Shown here in pieces: positions 1 through 7,438 of a stretch of 45,681 bases of DNA. The DNA lies in NCBI RefSeq assembly GCF_900546705.1, contig NZ_URDP01000016.1, positions 1-45,681 of the forward strand, given 5' to 3'. Made by a program: the position numbers and the translations under genes. Numbering within the stretch: position 1 is the stretch's first letter; every line of letters begins with the position of its first letter. The notes under the pieces were generated by a model that worked only from the letters and a program-made list of their open reading frames with translations, made no database searches and was not told the origin of the DNA. The stretch comes from an uncultured Oscillibacter sp. GTDB taxonomy: Bacteria > Bacillota > Clostridia > Oscillospirales > Oscillospiraceae.

Positions 1-637
1 TGGCGGCGAAGGGGCAGTTCACCAGGCACATGCCGCAGGAGACGCACTTGTCGTAATCGATCTTGGCCCTGCCCAGCTCATCGGAGCCGATGGCGTCCAT
101 ACCGCAGGCGGCGGCGCAGGGGCGCTCAATCTTGCTGATGGCCCGGTAGGGGCACTGGTTGAAGCACTTGCCGCACTTGATGCACTTGGACTGATCGATG
201 TGGCAGTGCTTCTGCTCATCCAGGTAGATGGCATCCTTGGGGCACACATTCATGCAGGGGTGGGAGATGCAGCCCTGGCAGCTGTCCGTAATCCGGATCT
301 GCTTGGGCGGGCATGCGTTGCAGGCGAAGGGGATAATGTTGACCAGCGGCTCTTCGAAATACTTGTCGTCGGCCTCCACAACCTCCTGGATATGGGCGCT
401 GACAGGGGCCTGGGCACCGGCGGGTTCCAGGTTCATGCCCAAAGCCAGGCGCACCCGCTCCTGGACAATGGCCCGCTCCAGAAACACGTCGTGACGGTGG
501 TGGGCCACCTCACCCTGGATCATGTTGTAGGGGATCATGTCCACGCGGCTCATGTCCCCGCCCTCATAGGCCAGGCGGGCTACCTCCGTGAATACGTTGC
601 GGCGAATATCGTCGACTGCGCTGTGAACTCCTCTCAC
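1..637 (-). CDS. Monomeric [FeFe] hydrogenase, N-terminal part (cut by window edge)
   Basis: About 212 codons are visible and the reading frame runs off the window at position 1. The protein is rich in iron-sulfur ligands: a C-x2-C pair followed by CQGC...C (residues ~120-145), then CIKCGKC...C and a terminal CVSCGMC...C ferredoxin motif, with a C-A-A-A-C-G stretch between them. From memory of the family this is the N-terminal ferredoxin part of clostridial monomeric (group B-like) [FeFe] hydrogenases; the H-cluster domain would lie outside the window and is not seen. I prefer a GTG start at 637, because GGAGG (646-650) lies 8 bases upstream; the ATG at 643 would leave only 2 bases. A strong promoter lies at 703-731. 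It could also be another ferredoxin-type oxidoreductase. Confidence 0.75.
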   Translation of the reverse strand, partial: MRGVHSAVDDIRRNVFTEVARLAYEGGDMSRVDMIPYNMIQGEVAHHRHDVFLERAIVQERVRLALGMNLEPAGAQAPVSAHIQEVVEADDKYFEEPLVNIIPFACNACPPKQIRITDSCQGCISHPCMNVCPKDAIYLDEQKHCHIDQSKCIKCGKCFNQCPYRAISKIERPCAAACGMDAIGSDELGRAKIDYDKCVSCGMCLVNCPFAA

Positions 638-702
638 GTTCATTTCCTCCATTTTTACCGGGCGGTCGCATTCCGTCCCGGGTAGTGTGAATTGGCGTAA
701 TT

Positions 703-731
703 ATTATATAGAACGGCGTCTTTTTTTGCAA
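703..731 (-). promoter_or_regulatory. Sigma-A-type promoter of the hydrogenase gene
   Basis: On the minus strand TTGCAA (726-731) and TATAAT (703-708) are separated by exactly 17 bases and point toward the hydrogenase start about 65 bases downstream. Confidence 0.6.
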
Positions 732-848
732 GGAAAATCCCATCCTTTTCCCGGAGAAAAAGGAAATTTTTACAATTTCTTTTCATCTGCGGACGGTTAT
801 TTCCGAAAAAGCGCCCTTTTCAGGTGCATTTCAGCTTGTTTTTCCATA

Positions 849-867
849 ATGACCACTATCCGGTCAT
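849..867. promoter_or_regulatory. Inverted repeat upstream of the DUF4340 gene
   Basis: The 311-base gap 643-953 holds the hydrogenase promoter and, near the other end, ATGACC (849-854) mirrored by GGTCAT (862-867), followed by a TATAAT at 880-885 without a clear -35. It could be an operator for the downstream operon; function is inferred only from position. Nothing else is evident in this gap. Confidence 0.25.
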
Positions 868-953
868 GCCGGTTGGTGTTATAATATTTCCATATATGGC
901 CCCGGCTCATACCCCCGCCCGGGCCGATTCTGATGATGGGAGGATTTCCCCTT

Positions 954-1949
954 ATGGAGATGGACTGGAAACAGCGGCGGAAAATCACCGCCCTTTCCTC
1001 GATTTTACTGGTATTGGTCATTCTGGTGCTGCTGGTGGGCGGCGTGCGCTACCATCAGTACCGCCAGTCCCAGGCCGTGCCGGAGGACACGGTGCAGCTG
1101 TCGGCAGACTCCGACCACAGCTGGGCGGCTCTGTCTTACAGCAACGGCACCACCACGCTCTCATTTTCCGTGGACCCGGAGACGGACCAGTGGATCTGGA
1201 CCGATGACCCTTCCTTCCCCCTGGACGATACCACCGTGGAGGAGATCTGCGCCCTTTTGACGGATCTGACCCCTCAGCAGACGCTCGAGGCCGACGGTGC
1301 CCTGGAGGACTACAATCTGGACACGGACTCCGTGTTTATCTCCGCGACCCGGGCCGACGGCTCCACGCTGCGCCTGACCTTCGGCAAGACCACCACCGAC
1401 GGAAAGAGCTACTACGCGCTCAAAGACGACGATCCGTCCACCCTGTACATCTTTGACGGTGCCCTGGTGGACAAGCTGTCTGTGGCCATCTACGACATGA
1501 TGAAGCTGCCGGTACCCCCGGCCCTGACGGACCGGACCATCTGCTCCGTCCTTGTCACCGGTGCCGCCGAGACCACCATCACCGCCGCCCGCACCGGCGA
1601 CGGAGCGGCAGAGGCCTGGACGTGCGGCGGGGAGGACGTATCCGGCAGCGACACCGTGAAAAACCTTCTCTCGGAGCTGGAGCTTCTGACCTTTACCAAG
1701 TGCGTGGACTATCGTCCCTCCGACAAGGCCGTGAGCATCTGCGGCTTTGACGCACCCTCCGCCCAGGTGGAGGTAGTCTACCTGACCGACGCCGGTGCGG
1801 AGCAGACCATGACGCTGACCATCGGTGCCGCCGCCGTGGACGGCAGCGGCCGCTACGCCCGCCTGAACGATGACACCGCCGTCTACCAGCTCTCCTCCGA
1901 TGGTGTGGACACCATTCTCTCCATCGCCCAGAACGGGCTGGGCGGCTGA
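954..1949 (+). CDS. DUF4340-type membrane-anchored extracytoplasmic protein
   Basis: 331 residues. After a short charged start (MEMDWKQRRK) there is a single hydrophobic segment (residues ~12-32), then a long acidic, Thr/Asp-rich soluble domain, so the protein is probably anchored in the membrane and exposed outside. The repeated beta-rich halves with Asp-Gly-Ser-Thr turns resemble DUF4340 proteins, whose role is unknown. The start at 954 is chosen because GGGAGGA (938-944) lies 9 bases upstream; an upstream ATG at 933 has no ribosome-binding site. It is the first gene of a unit with the response regulator (23-base gap) and histidine kinase, so it may be a client or input of that two-component system (inference). 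DUF4340 assignment is from sequence character, not a search. Confidence 0.7.
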   Translation: MEMDWKQRRKITALSSILLVLVILVLLVGGVRYHQYRQSQAVPEDTVQLSADSDHSWAALSYSNGTTTLSFSVDPETDQWIWTDDPSFPLDDTTVEEICALLTDLTPQQTLEADGALEDYNLDTDSVFISATRADGSTLRLTFGKTTTDGKSYYALKDDDPSTLYIFDGALVDKLSVAIYDMMKLPVPPALTDRTICSVLVTGAAETTITAARTGDGAAEAWTCGGEDVSGSDTVKNLLSELELLTFTKCVDYRPSDKAVSICGFDAPSAQVEVVYLTDAGAEQTMTLTIGAAAVDGSGRYARLNDDTAVYQLSSDGVDTILSIAQNGLGG

Positions 1950-1972
1950 TTGAATCTGAAAAGGAGGCTTCC

Positions 1973-2653
1973 ATGCGCGTATTGATTGTGGAGGACGAAG
2001 TGCGGCTGGCCGCCACGCTCCAGGATCTGCTGGAGCTGGAGGGCTATTCGGCCGACATCTGCCACGACGGGGAATCCGGTCTGGACAACGCCCTGACCGG
2101 TATTTACGACGTGATGATTCTGGACGTGATGCTGCCCAAAATGGACGGCTTTACGGTGCTGCGGCAGCTGCGCGCCGGCGGATGCGCCACGCCGGTTCTG
2201 ATGCTCACCGCCCGCAGCGAGCTTTCCGACCGGGTGCAGGGCCTGGATCAGGGGGCGGATTACTATTTGACCAAGCCCTTTGAACCCAAGGAACTGCTGG
2301 CCTGTGTGCGGGCTCTGACCCGCCGGCAGCCGGAATTGCGGCAGACCGATCTAATTACCTGCGGGGATCTGACACTGGAAAAGAGCTCCTTCACCCTCTC
2401 CTGCGGGGAGCGCAGCGTACGGCTCAGCCGCCGGGAATTCGACATGATGGAACTTTTGATGCTCAATCAAAAGCAGGTCATCACCAAGGAATCCCTGCTT
2501 TTGAAGATCTGGGGCTATGAGTCCGACGCAGAGGACAACAATGTGGAGGTATATATCTCTTTTCTCCGCAAAAAACTGGAACATCTGCACTCTCAGGTGC
2601 GGATCAAGACCATCCGTATGGTAGGTTATTGCCTGGAATTTCCAAAGGAATGA
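1973..2653 (+). CDS. OmpR/PhoB-family response regulator
   Basis: 226 residues, the usual length. Receiver domain (1-115) with the acidic pair E7/D8, phospho-acceptor D51 in ILDVMLP, T79 in MLTAR and K101 in TKP. The C-terminal winged helix (about 125-224) has the typical recognition region ending in NVEVYISFLRKK and a final RMVGYCLE hairpin, as in OmpR-type DNA-binding domains. AAAGGAGG precedes the ATG. The cognate histidine kinase follows after 69 bases filled with DnaA-box-like repeats. Target genes cannot be told from the sequence; autoregulation of the three-gene unit is plausible. Confidence 0.93.
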   Translation: MRVLIVEDEVRLAATLQDLLELEGYSADICHDGESGLDNALTGIYDVMILDVMLPKMDGFTVLRQLRAGGCATPVLMLTARSELSDRVQGLDQGADYYLTKPFEPKELLACVRALTRRQPELRQTDLITCGDLTLEKSSFTLSCGERSVRLSRREFDMMELLMLNQKQVITKESLLLKIWGYESDAEDNNVEVYISFLRKKLEHLHSQVRIKTIRMVGYCLEFPKE

Positions 2654-2657
2654 CCTT

Positions 2658-2707
2658 TTTTCCACTTTTCCACAGAATTATCCACTTTTTCAACAAGCTT
2701 TTCCACA
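2658..2707 (+). repeat. Five tandem DnaA-box-like 9-mers between regulator and kinase genes
   Basis: Five same-orientation copies of a TTWTCCACA-like 9-mer begin at 2658, 2666, 2678, 2687 and 2699 (TTTTCCACT, TTTTCCACA, TTATCCACT, TTTTCAACA, TTTTCCACA). Alternate copies are 20-21 bases apart, about two helical turns. They fill almost the whole gap between the two genes. The motif matches the DnaA-box consensus TTATNCACA closely and is the same motif as in the dnaA-dnaN gap. Alternatively the direct repeats are sites for the adjacent OmpR-type regulator. Confidence 0.55.
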
Positions 2708-2722
2708 AGGGGGGTGATCCCG

Positions 2723-3958
2723 TTGATCCGGAAACTGCGGATCAAGTTTGTGGCGCTGAGCATGTCGCTGGTTTCCGTGGTGCTGGCGTGCATCTTCTTT
2801 TCCGTCAATTTTTCCGTACAGCGCAGCATTGAGGCCATCAGCCGCCAGGTGCTCTATCAGGTAATTCAGGACGATACCGTGCCTTACTCCGGCCGGGAGG
2901 ACCGGCCGGACATCGCCATTTTCCGGGGGGAAGAACGGGTACTGCTGCCCTACTTCACTGTCAACGTCTGGCCGGAAAACGGCGTGGCCTATGTAACCGG
3001 CGGCACCTATTCCAATTTGGAGGATACCGCCGTGCTGCGGGATATCCTAAATGAGTGCCTGCGCCAGGAGGAGACAGAGGGCACTATCTCCAGCTACGGC
3101 CTGCGATACCTGCGCCAGGACAACGGCATGTACGAAAAGATCGCCTTTGTGGACATGTCCATGGAGCAGGCCATGCTGCGGCGGACGCTGCTTTCCTATC
3201 TGCCCATTGCCCTGGGGGCGTTTTTGCTGCTGCTGGGCGCGTCGGTGGTGCTCTCCCGGTGGGCCACGGCGCCGGTGGAAAAGGCCTGGCGCCAGCAGCG
3301 CCAGTTCCTCTCGGACGCCTCCCACGAGCTGAAGACACCGCTGACCGTCATTCTCTCCAACGCAGAGCTTCTGGAAGAAGCCGGTCTGGAACAGCGCCCC
3401 GCCCGCTGGGCGGACAACATTCATTCCGAGGCCCGGCAGATGAAATCCCTGGTGGAGCAGATGCTGACCCTGGCCCGGGCGGACAACATGACCGCCGCGC
3501 CGGTCTTTTCCCAGGTCTCCCTGTCCGAAACGGCAGAGGACTGTGTGCTGGCCTTCGAGCCGGTGGCCTTTGAGGCCGGCAAGCCCCTGAACTACGACAT
3601 CGCGCCGGAGGTCCTGGTCCAGGGGGACGCCGACCGGCTGCGGCAGCTGATCTCCGTTCTGCTGGACAACGCCATCAAGTATGGCGCCGACGGCGGTACC
3701 ATCACGCTGACACTGGAAAAACTGGACCGGCAGGTACGGCTGACCGTGTCCAACCCCGGTGATCCCATTCCGCCGGACAAGCTTCCCCATCTGTTCGAAC
3801 GGTTTTACCGGGCTGATGACTCCCGGGGTGAGAAGTCCGGATTCGGCCTTGGTCTGGCCATTGCCGCCACCATTGCCGCCCAGCACAAGGGGACGCTGCG
3901 AGCCGAGAGCGACGCCGTGTCCACCCGGTTTATCTTCACCATGCCTCTGCGCAAGTGA
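2723..3958 (+). CDS. Sensor histidine kinase (partner of the preceding regulator)
   Basis: 411 residues from a TTG start. One membrane segment lies at ~10-30, an extracytoplasmic sensor region at ~31-155, and a second membrane segment at ~160-185. The dimerisation helix carries the phospho-accepting His201 in DASHELKTPL, followed by the ATP-binding domain with an N box (LLDNAIKYG), the FERFYRAD region and a glycine-rich GFGLGLAIA loop. There is no obvious complete HAMP domain between the second membrane segment and the H box. The TTG at 2723 is preferred because AGGGGGG ends 8 bases before it; a GTG at 2714 overlaps that site. A strong bidirectional terminator follows. The signal sensed is unknown. 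Confidence 0.9.
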   Translation: MIRKLRIKFVALSMSLVSVVLACIFFSVNFSVQRSIEAISRQVLYQVIQDDTVPYSGREDRPDIAIFRGEERVLLPYFTVNVWPENGVAYVTGGTYSNLEDTAVLRDILNECLRQEETEGTISSYGLRYLRQDNGMYEKIAFVDMSMEQAMLRRTLLSYLPIALGAFLLLLGASVVLSRWATAPVEKAWRQQRQFLSDASHELKTPLTVILSNAELLEEAGLEQRPARWADNIHSEARQMKSLVEQMLTLARADNMTAAPVFSQVSLSETAEDCVLAFEPVAFEAGKPLNYDIAPEVLVQGDADRLRQLISVLLDNAIKYGADGGTITLTLEKLDRQVRLTVSNPGDPIPPDKLPHLFERFYRADDSRGEKSGFGLGLAIAATIAAQHKGTLRAESDAVSTRFIFTMPLRK

Positions 3959-3970
3959 AAAAACGCTGAA

Positions 3971-4007
3971 AAAAGAAGCCTCCCGCCTTGAGCGGGAGGC
4001 TTCTTTT
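3971..4007. terminator. Bidirectional intrinsic terminator
   Basis: A perfect 16-base inverted repeat (3971-3986 / 3992-4007) with a 5-base loop, flanked by A and T runs on both sides, separates the convergent kinase and AEC transporter genes and can serve both. Confidence 0.9.
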
Positions 4008-4013
4008 TCTGTT

Positions 4014-4919
4014 TTACAGTACCATTTGCGCCAGGGCCACAATGGCAGGCACCGTGACGATGGACACCACCGTGCTCAGGCACACGGTTACCACACTGAG
4101 CTTGTAGTCACACGCGTACTGCTGGGCAAACACACAGATGTTGGCGCCCACCGGCGTGGCAGCGGCCAGGAAAGCGGCCAGAATCACATTTTCATTGGAC
4201 ACCGGCAGTATCCAGAAAATCAGCAGCGTCAGCAGGGGAGCCACCACCAGCCGCATAAGTACGCAGCTGTAAGCCCGCCGATCCAGCAGCTCCCGCCATG
4301 AGAGCTTGGCAAGATACGTTCCCATGAGGATCATGGCCACCGGCGTATTCATGCCGGCGATGTAACCCAGCGTGCTGGTGAAGATCTCCGGCACCGGCAG
4401 TCCGCTGATGAACAGCGCCACACCGATGACAATGGCAATGAGCACCGGGTTTTTCAGGATCGTCCGGACGCGGACGGCATCCCGACGGCCGGTGAGGATA
4501 TAGACGCCGTAGGTCCACTGAAACAGGTTCAAAAGCGCCACGGAAGCCGCCACATAGAAAACGCCTTCGTCTCCGATGGCCGCCTGGGCCAGGGGGATGC
4601 CGATGAAGCCCGCGTTGCAGAAGGACGCGGCAAAGTTCTCCACCCGCCGGCGCTGACCGTAGACCACATAGGCCGCGGCCATGGCTGCCACAGAGGCGAC
4701 CAGTGCCAGACCCGCCGAGAGCGCCAGCGCCAGCAGGCGCTCCCGGGAGTAGTCCACAATGTACGATTTGATGATGACGCAGGGGATGATGATCCGCAGT
4801 AAGATCGCGCCCAGATCCTTGGTGCCCTGTTCCGACAAAAAGCCCTTGCGGCTGAGCACCGCACCTACCGCGATCAGCAGCGCCATAATGGCGATCTGCC
4901 TGAGCAGAATCAAAGTCAT
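4014..4919 (-). CDS. AEC-family (auxin efflux carrier-like) transporter
   Basis: 301 residues, almost entirely hydrophobic, with about ten predicted membrane spans arranged in two halves, the usual size and shape of bacterial AEC permeases. These carry organic anions such as malate or amino-acid derivatives; the substrate here is unknown. It is the last gene of the minus-strand unit with the M20 peptidase and GltS-like transporter, starting 17 bases after the latter, and ends at the shared terminator. Co-expression with a peptidase suggests export or exchange of a peptide-derived product (inference). Confidence 0.8.
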   Translation of the reverse strand: MTLILLRQIAIMALLIAVGAVLSRKGFLSEQGTKDLGAILLRIIIPCVIIKSYIVDYSRERLLALALSAGLALVASVAAMAAAYVVYGQRRRVENFAASFCNAGFIGIPLAQAAIGDEGVFYVAASVALLNLFQWTYGVYILTGRRDAVRVRTILKNPVLIAIVIGVALFISGLPVPEIFTSTLGYIAGMNTPVAMILMGTYLAKLSWRELLDRRAYSCVLMRLVVAPLLTLLIFWILPVSNENVILAAFLAAATPVGANICVFAQQYACDYKLSVVTVCLSTVVSIVTVPAIVALAQMVL

Positions 4920-4936
4920 ACCGCCGTCTCAGATCC

Positions 4937-6136
4937 TTACAGCATATTGGCCAGCACGCTGGCGATGAACACGGAGAGGATCGTGACGGAGGTGAAGCCG
5001 GAGATCACGTAGGCCGTCTGAATCTTGGCGGACACGGCGTCCCGCTCCTCGGGAGTCTGGGCCACAGCGTTGGTGATCTCGGTGGCAATCAGCTCGGTGC
5101 CGGGATAGCCGATCATCTGGCACATGGCAATGCCGATGGACAGGTTCTTGCTGCCCACGATCTTCCAGGCGGGAGTCAGATAGAACACAATGAAGGTGAA
5201 CACCAGCACGGCCACGAAGATGACCACGGTGGCAAAGCCGATGGTGGGCAGCATGGAAAGGTCCACCTTGGCCAGGGAGGGGATGATGGTGCACAGGGAC
5301 AGGAAGGAGAAGAAGCCGTTGGCCTTGGCATAGTCACGCAGCAGGTTGGAGGGAACCAGGCCGGTGTTGCGGGCGATGATGCCGAACACCATGCACCAGA
5401 TGGACATGTTCACCCAGCCCTGGCACAGGTCGCCCAGGATCTTGGAAATCCACAGGAACAAAGCGGCAATGGCCAGGCAGATGAAGGTGGTGTAGTACTT
5501 CTTGTACTTCTCCCAGAAGTAGCTCTTCTTCTCACCGCCCACAGAGGCAGCCTGCTCGGCATACCAGCTGTAGTTGGGGTCGGCGGCGTGCTTGGCCCGC
5601 AGGTCGGCCACCAGGGCGTTGGCCACGCCCAGGCCGCAGTTGGAAGCGGGCAGGGTGCCCACGAACTTCTGCACGGCGTAGATGAAGGTAGCCAGAGCTG
5701 CAGCGGTATCCAGACCCAGCTTGCTGCACGCGTCCACCATGGTGGTGGTGGCCACGATGCCGCCGTTGACCACGGGAGCGGCGGCCAGGGCGAAGTCCTT
5801 GCCGATCAGGGGGATGACCACGGCGCAGCCCAAAATGGCGGCAGCCATGCCCACCACGGCGCACAGCACGGTCCGCCACTCCTTCTTCAGCGTGGCAATA
5901 TCAACGGACGTGCCCATGTTGAACAGCAGGAAGTACTGGCCCAGGCTGGCCACGCCGGCAAAGCCGGAGACTTCCATGATGTTGGCGGGATAGATTCCGG
6001 TCAGGAACAGAACCAGGAATCCCATCATGATGACGAACATGGACGAGATCTTCGCCTTGGTAATGGCGCCCACGAAGTCGCCCACAAAGAAGATGAGCAG
6101 TACGGCAAATACTGCCTGATAGGTTGACATTTCCAT
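4937..6136 (-). CDS. Putative secondary transporter, GltS-like
   Basis: 399 residues with roughly eleven hydrophobic spans. Glycine-rich stretches (PVVNGGIVATTTM around residue 125 and MIGYPGTELIATEI near 345) resemble the re-entrant substrate and ion loops of sodium-coupled anion/amino-acid carriers such as GltS, but I do not recognise a precise family. GGAGG lies 7 bases before the ATG at 6136. It sits between the M20 peptidase (33-base gap) and the AEC permease (17-base gap). An uptake role for a small peptide or dicarboxylate is inferred from the neighbours only. Confidence 0.6.
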   Translation of the reverse strand: MEMSTYQAVFAVLLIFFVGDFVGAITKAKISSMFVIMMGFLVLFLTGIYPANIMEVSGFAGVASLGQYFLLFNMGTSVDIATLKKEWRTVLCAVVGMAAAILGCAVVIPLIGKDFALAAAPVVNGGIVATTTMVDACSKLGLDTAAALATFIYAVQKFVGTLPASNCGLGVANALVADLRAKHAADPNYSWYAEQAASVGGEKKSYFWEKYKKYYTTFICLAIAALFLWISKILGDLCQGWVNMSIWCMVFGIIARNTGLVPSNLLRDYAKANGFFSFLSLCTIIPSLAKVDLSMLPTIGFATVVIFVAVLVFTFIVFYLTPAWKIVGSKNLSIGIAMCQMIGYPGTELIATEITNAVAQTPEERDAVSAKIQTAYVISGFTSVTILSVFIASVLANML

Positions 6137-6169
6137 TTTCTTGCCTCCTCAGGTTTTACACAACACAAT

Positions 6170-7297
6170 TTATTTAGACGCGCAGGTTTCCGCGAACGTC
6201 TCAATGAGGGTCTGGCACAGCTTGCCGGACTGGAAGAAGTCATCCAGCACCAGCTGCTCGGCCTTGGTATGGTTCTTGGTGTAGCCGGTGGCCACGCCTA
6301 CGGTGGCCATGCCCTGGGCATTGTAGATGTTGGCGTCCATACCGCCGCCGCCGACCTCTACCCGGTAAGGCAGGCCCAGCTTCTCGCTGGCCGCCTTGGC
6401 CACCTGGAGCACCTGGTCGTCCTCGGGGATCAGGAAGGGCAGGAAGTTCTGGATCTTCTCGATCTCGATGCCGACACCGTACTTCTGGGCCACCTCGCGG
6501 CAGTGAGCATCAAAATATGCCACATAGTCCTCCAGCTTCTTCAGATCCCGGCTGCGGGCCTCGCCCTTGAAGGAAGCCAGGTCGCACACCACATTGCGGG
6601 AGGTGGAGCCGGTGGAGAGGATGGGGAAGTTGGACGTGGACTGGGGGTCCAGGCGGCCCTGCTTCAGGGTTCCCAGCATGTCGCACATGGCGTGGGCCGC
6701 ATCCAGGCCCTTTTCCGGCTCGTTGCCCGCGTGGGCCGGCCGGCCAGTCAGCGTTACATTCAAATGATACATGCCCGGCGCGCCGTTGACGAACCGGCCG
6801 ATTCCGCCGGGGGAGTCAAAGATGTAGCCGATGCGGGACTTCAGCTTGGAGACGTCAATGGCCTTGGCGCCGTAGAGTCCCGTCTCCTCGCCCACGGAGA
6901 AAATGACTTCCAGACGGGGCATGGGCTTGCCGGAGGCCTTGGCCTGGCGCACGCCCTCCAAAATGGCGCACACGCCGGAAATGTCGTCCGCCGCCAGAAT
7001 GGTGGTACCGTCGGAATAGAGGATTCCGTCCTTCTCCACCGGCTTGATCCCATAGCCGTTGGGGACCCGGTCCATATGGGAGCTGAACATCACAGAGCCG
7101 TCCAGCTGTCCTTCCAGGATGCCGATCAGATTTCCGCACTCGCCGCCGAATGTCTCGCCGGCGTTGTCGCGGGTAACGGAAAAGCCCAGCTCGGTGAGCT
7201 TCTTTTCCAGCACGTCCGCGATGTCGGACTCCTTTCCGGAGGCAGAGCCGATTTTCAGCAGCTCCAGCAGCTCCTGGTACATTGCATCATTTTTCAT
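6170..7297 (-). CDS. M20-family metallopeptidase, peptidase T-like
   Basis: 375 residues. The two-zinc site is complete: H74 in SSHMDRV, the AADD motif at 102-105, the general-base pair E137-E138 in GEETG, D161 in FDSPG and a late histidine in KNHTKAE. A lid (dimerisation) domain containing RPAHAG occupies about 185-290. The pattern is that of PepT/PepT2-like aminopeptidases that act on short peptides in the cytosol. GGGAGGGAG precedes the ATG. It is the first gene of the peptidase-transporter-AEC unit and is divergent from a dedicated-looking regulator. It could instead be an amidohydrolase of acylated amino acids. Confidence 0.85.
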   Translation of the reverse strand: MKNDAMYQELLELLKIGSASGKESDIADVLEKKLTELGFSVTRDNAGETFGGECGNLIGILEGQLDGSVMFSSHMDRVPNGYGIKPVEKDGILYSDGTTILAADDISGVCAILEGVRQAKASGKPMPRLEVIFSVGEETGLYGAKAIDVSKLKSRIGYIFDSPGGIGRFVNGAPGMYHLNVTLTGRPAHAGNEPEKGLDAAHAMCDMLGTLKQGRLDPQSTSNFPILSTGSTSRNVVCDLASFKGEARSRDLKKLEDYVAYFDAHCREVAQKYGVGIEIEKIQNFLPFLIPEDDQVLQVAKAASEKLGLPYRVEVGGGGMDANIYNAQGMATVGVATGYTKNHTKAEQLVLDDFFQSGKLCQTLIETFAETCASK

Positions 7298-7354
7298 AGT
7301 TTCTCCCTCCCGTTGGATTGCAGCGCAATGTATTTTATTTCTTTAAAGTAGCAC

Positions 7355-7383
7355 TTGACTAATGTCTTTAATAGGCGTAAAAT
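7355..7383 (+). promoter_or_regulatory. Promoter of the divergent regulator gene
   Basis: TTGACT (7355-7360) and TAAAAT (7378-7383) are 17 bases apart, about 55 bases before the regulator ATG. Confidence 0.55.
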
Positions 7384-7414
7384 TATGTCCAAAATGATTT
7401 TTTACGTCTTTAAT
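7364..7414 (+). promoter_or_regulatory. Pair of GTCTTTAAT direct repeats, possible regulator sites
   Basis: GTCTTTAAT occurs at 7364-7372 and 7406-7414, exactly 42 bases apart (about four helical turns). One copy lies in the promoter spacer of the regulator gene. A related TTCTTTAA lies near 7339. The spacing suggests a dimeric or looping regulator site in this divergent intergenic region. Confidence 0.4.
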
Positions 7415-7438
7415 CGTTAAAAAAGGAGAAATATCCCC

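Noticed and set aside
687..884. 65-codon plus-strand frame between hydrogenase and DUF4340 gene
   Set aside because: No ribosome-binding site, AT-rich intergenic composition and overlap with the hydrogenase promoter.
5588..6127. Open frame on the plus strand opposite the GltS-like transporter gene
   Set aside because: His/Gly-rich composition with no ribosome-binding site; it is the mirror of a clear membrane transporter gene.
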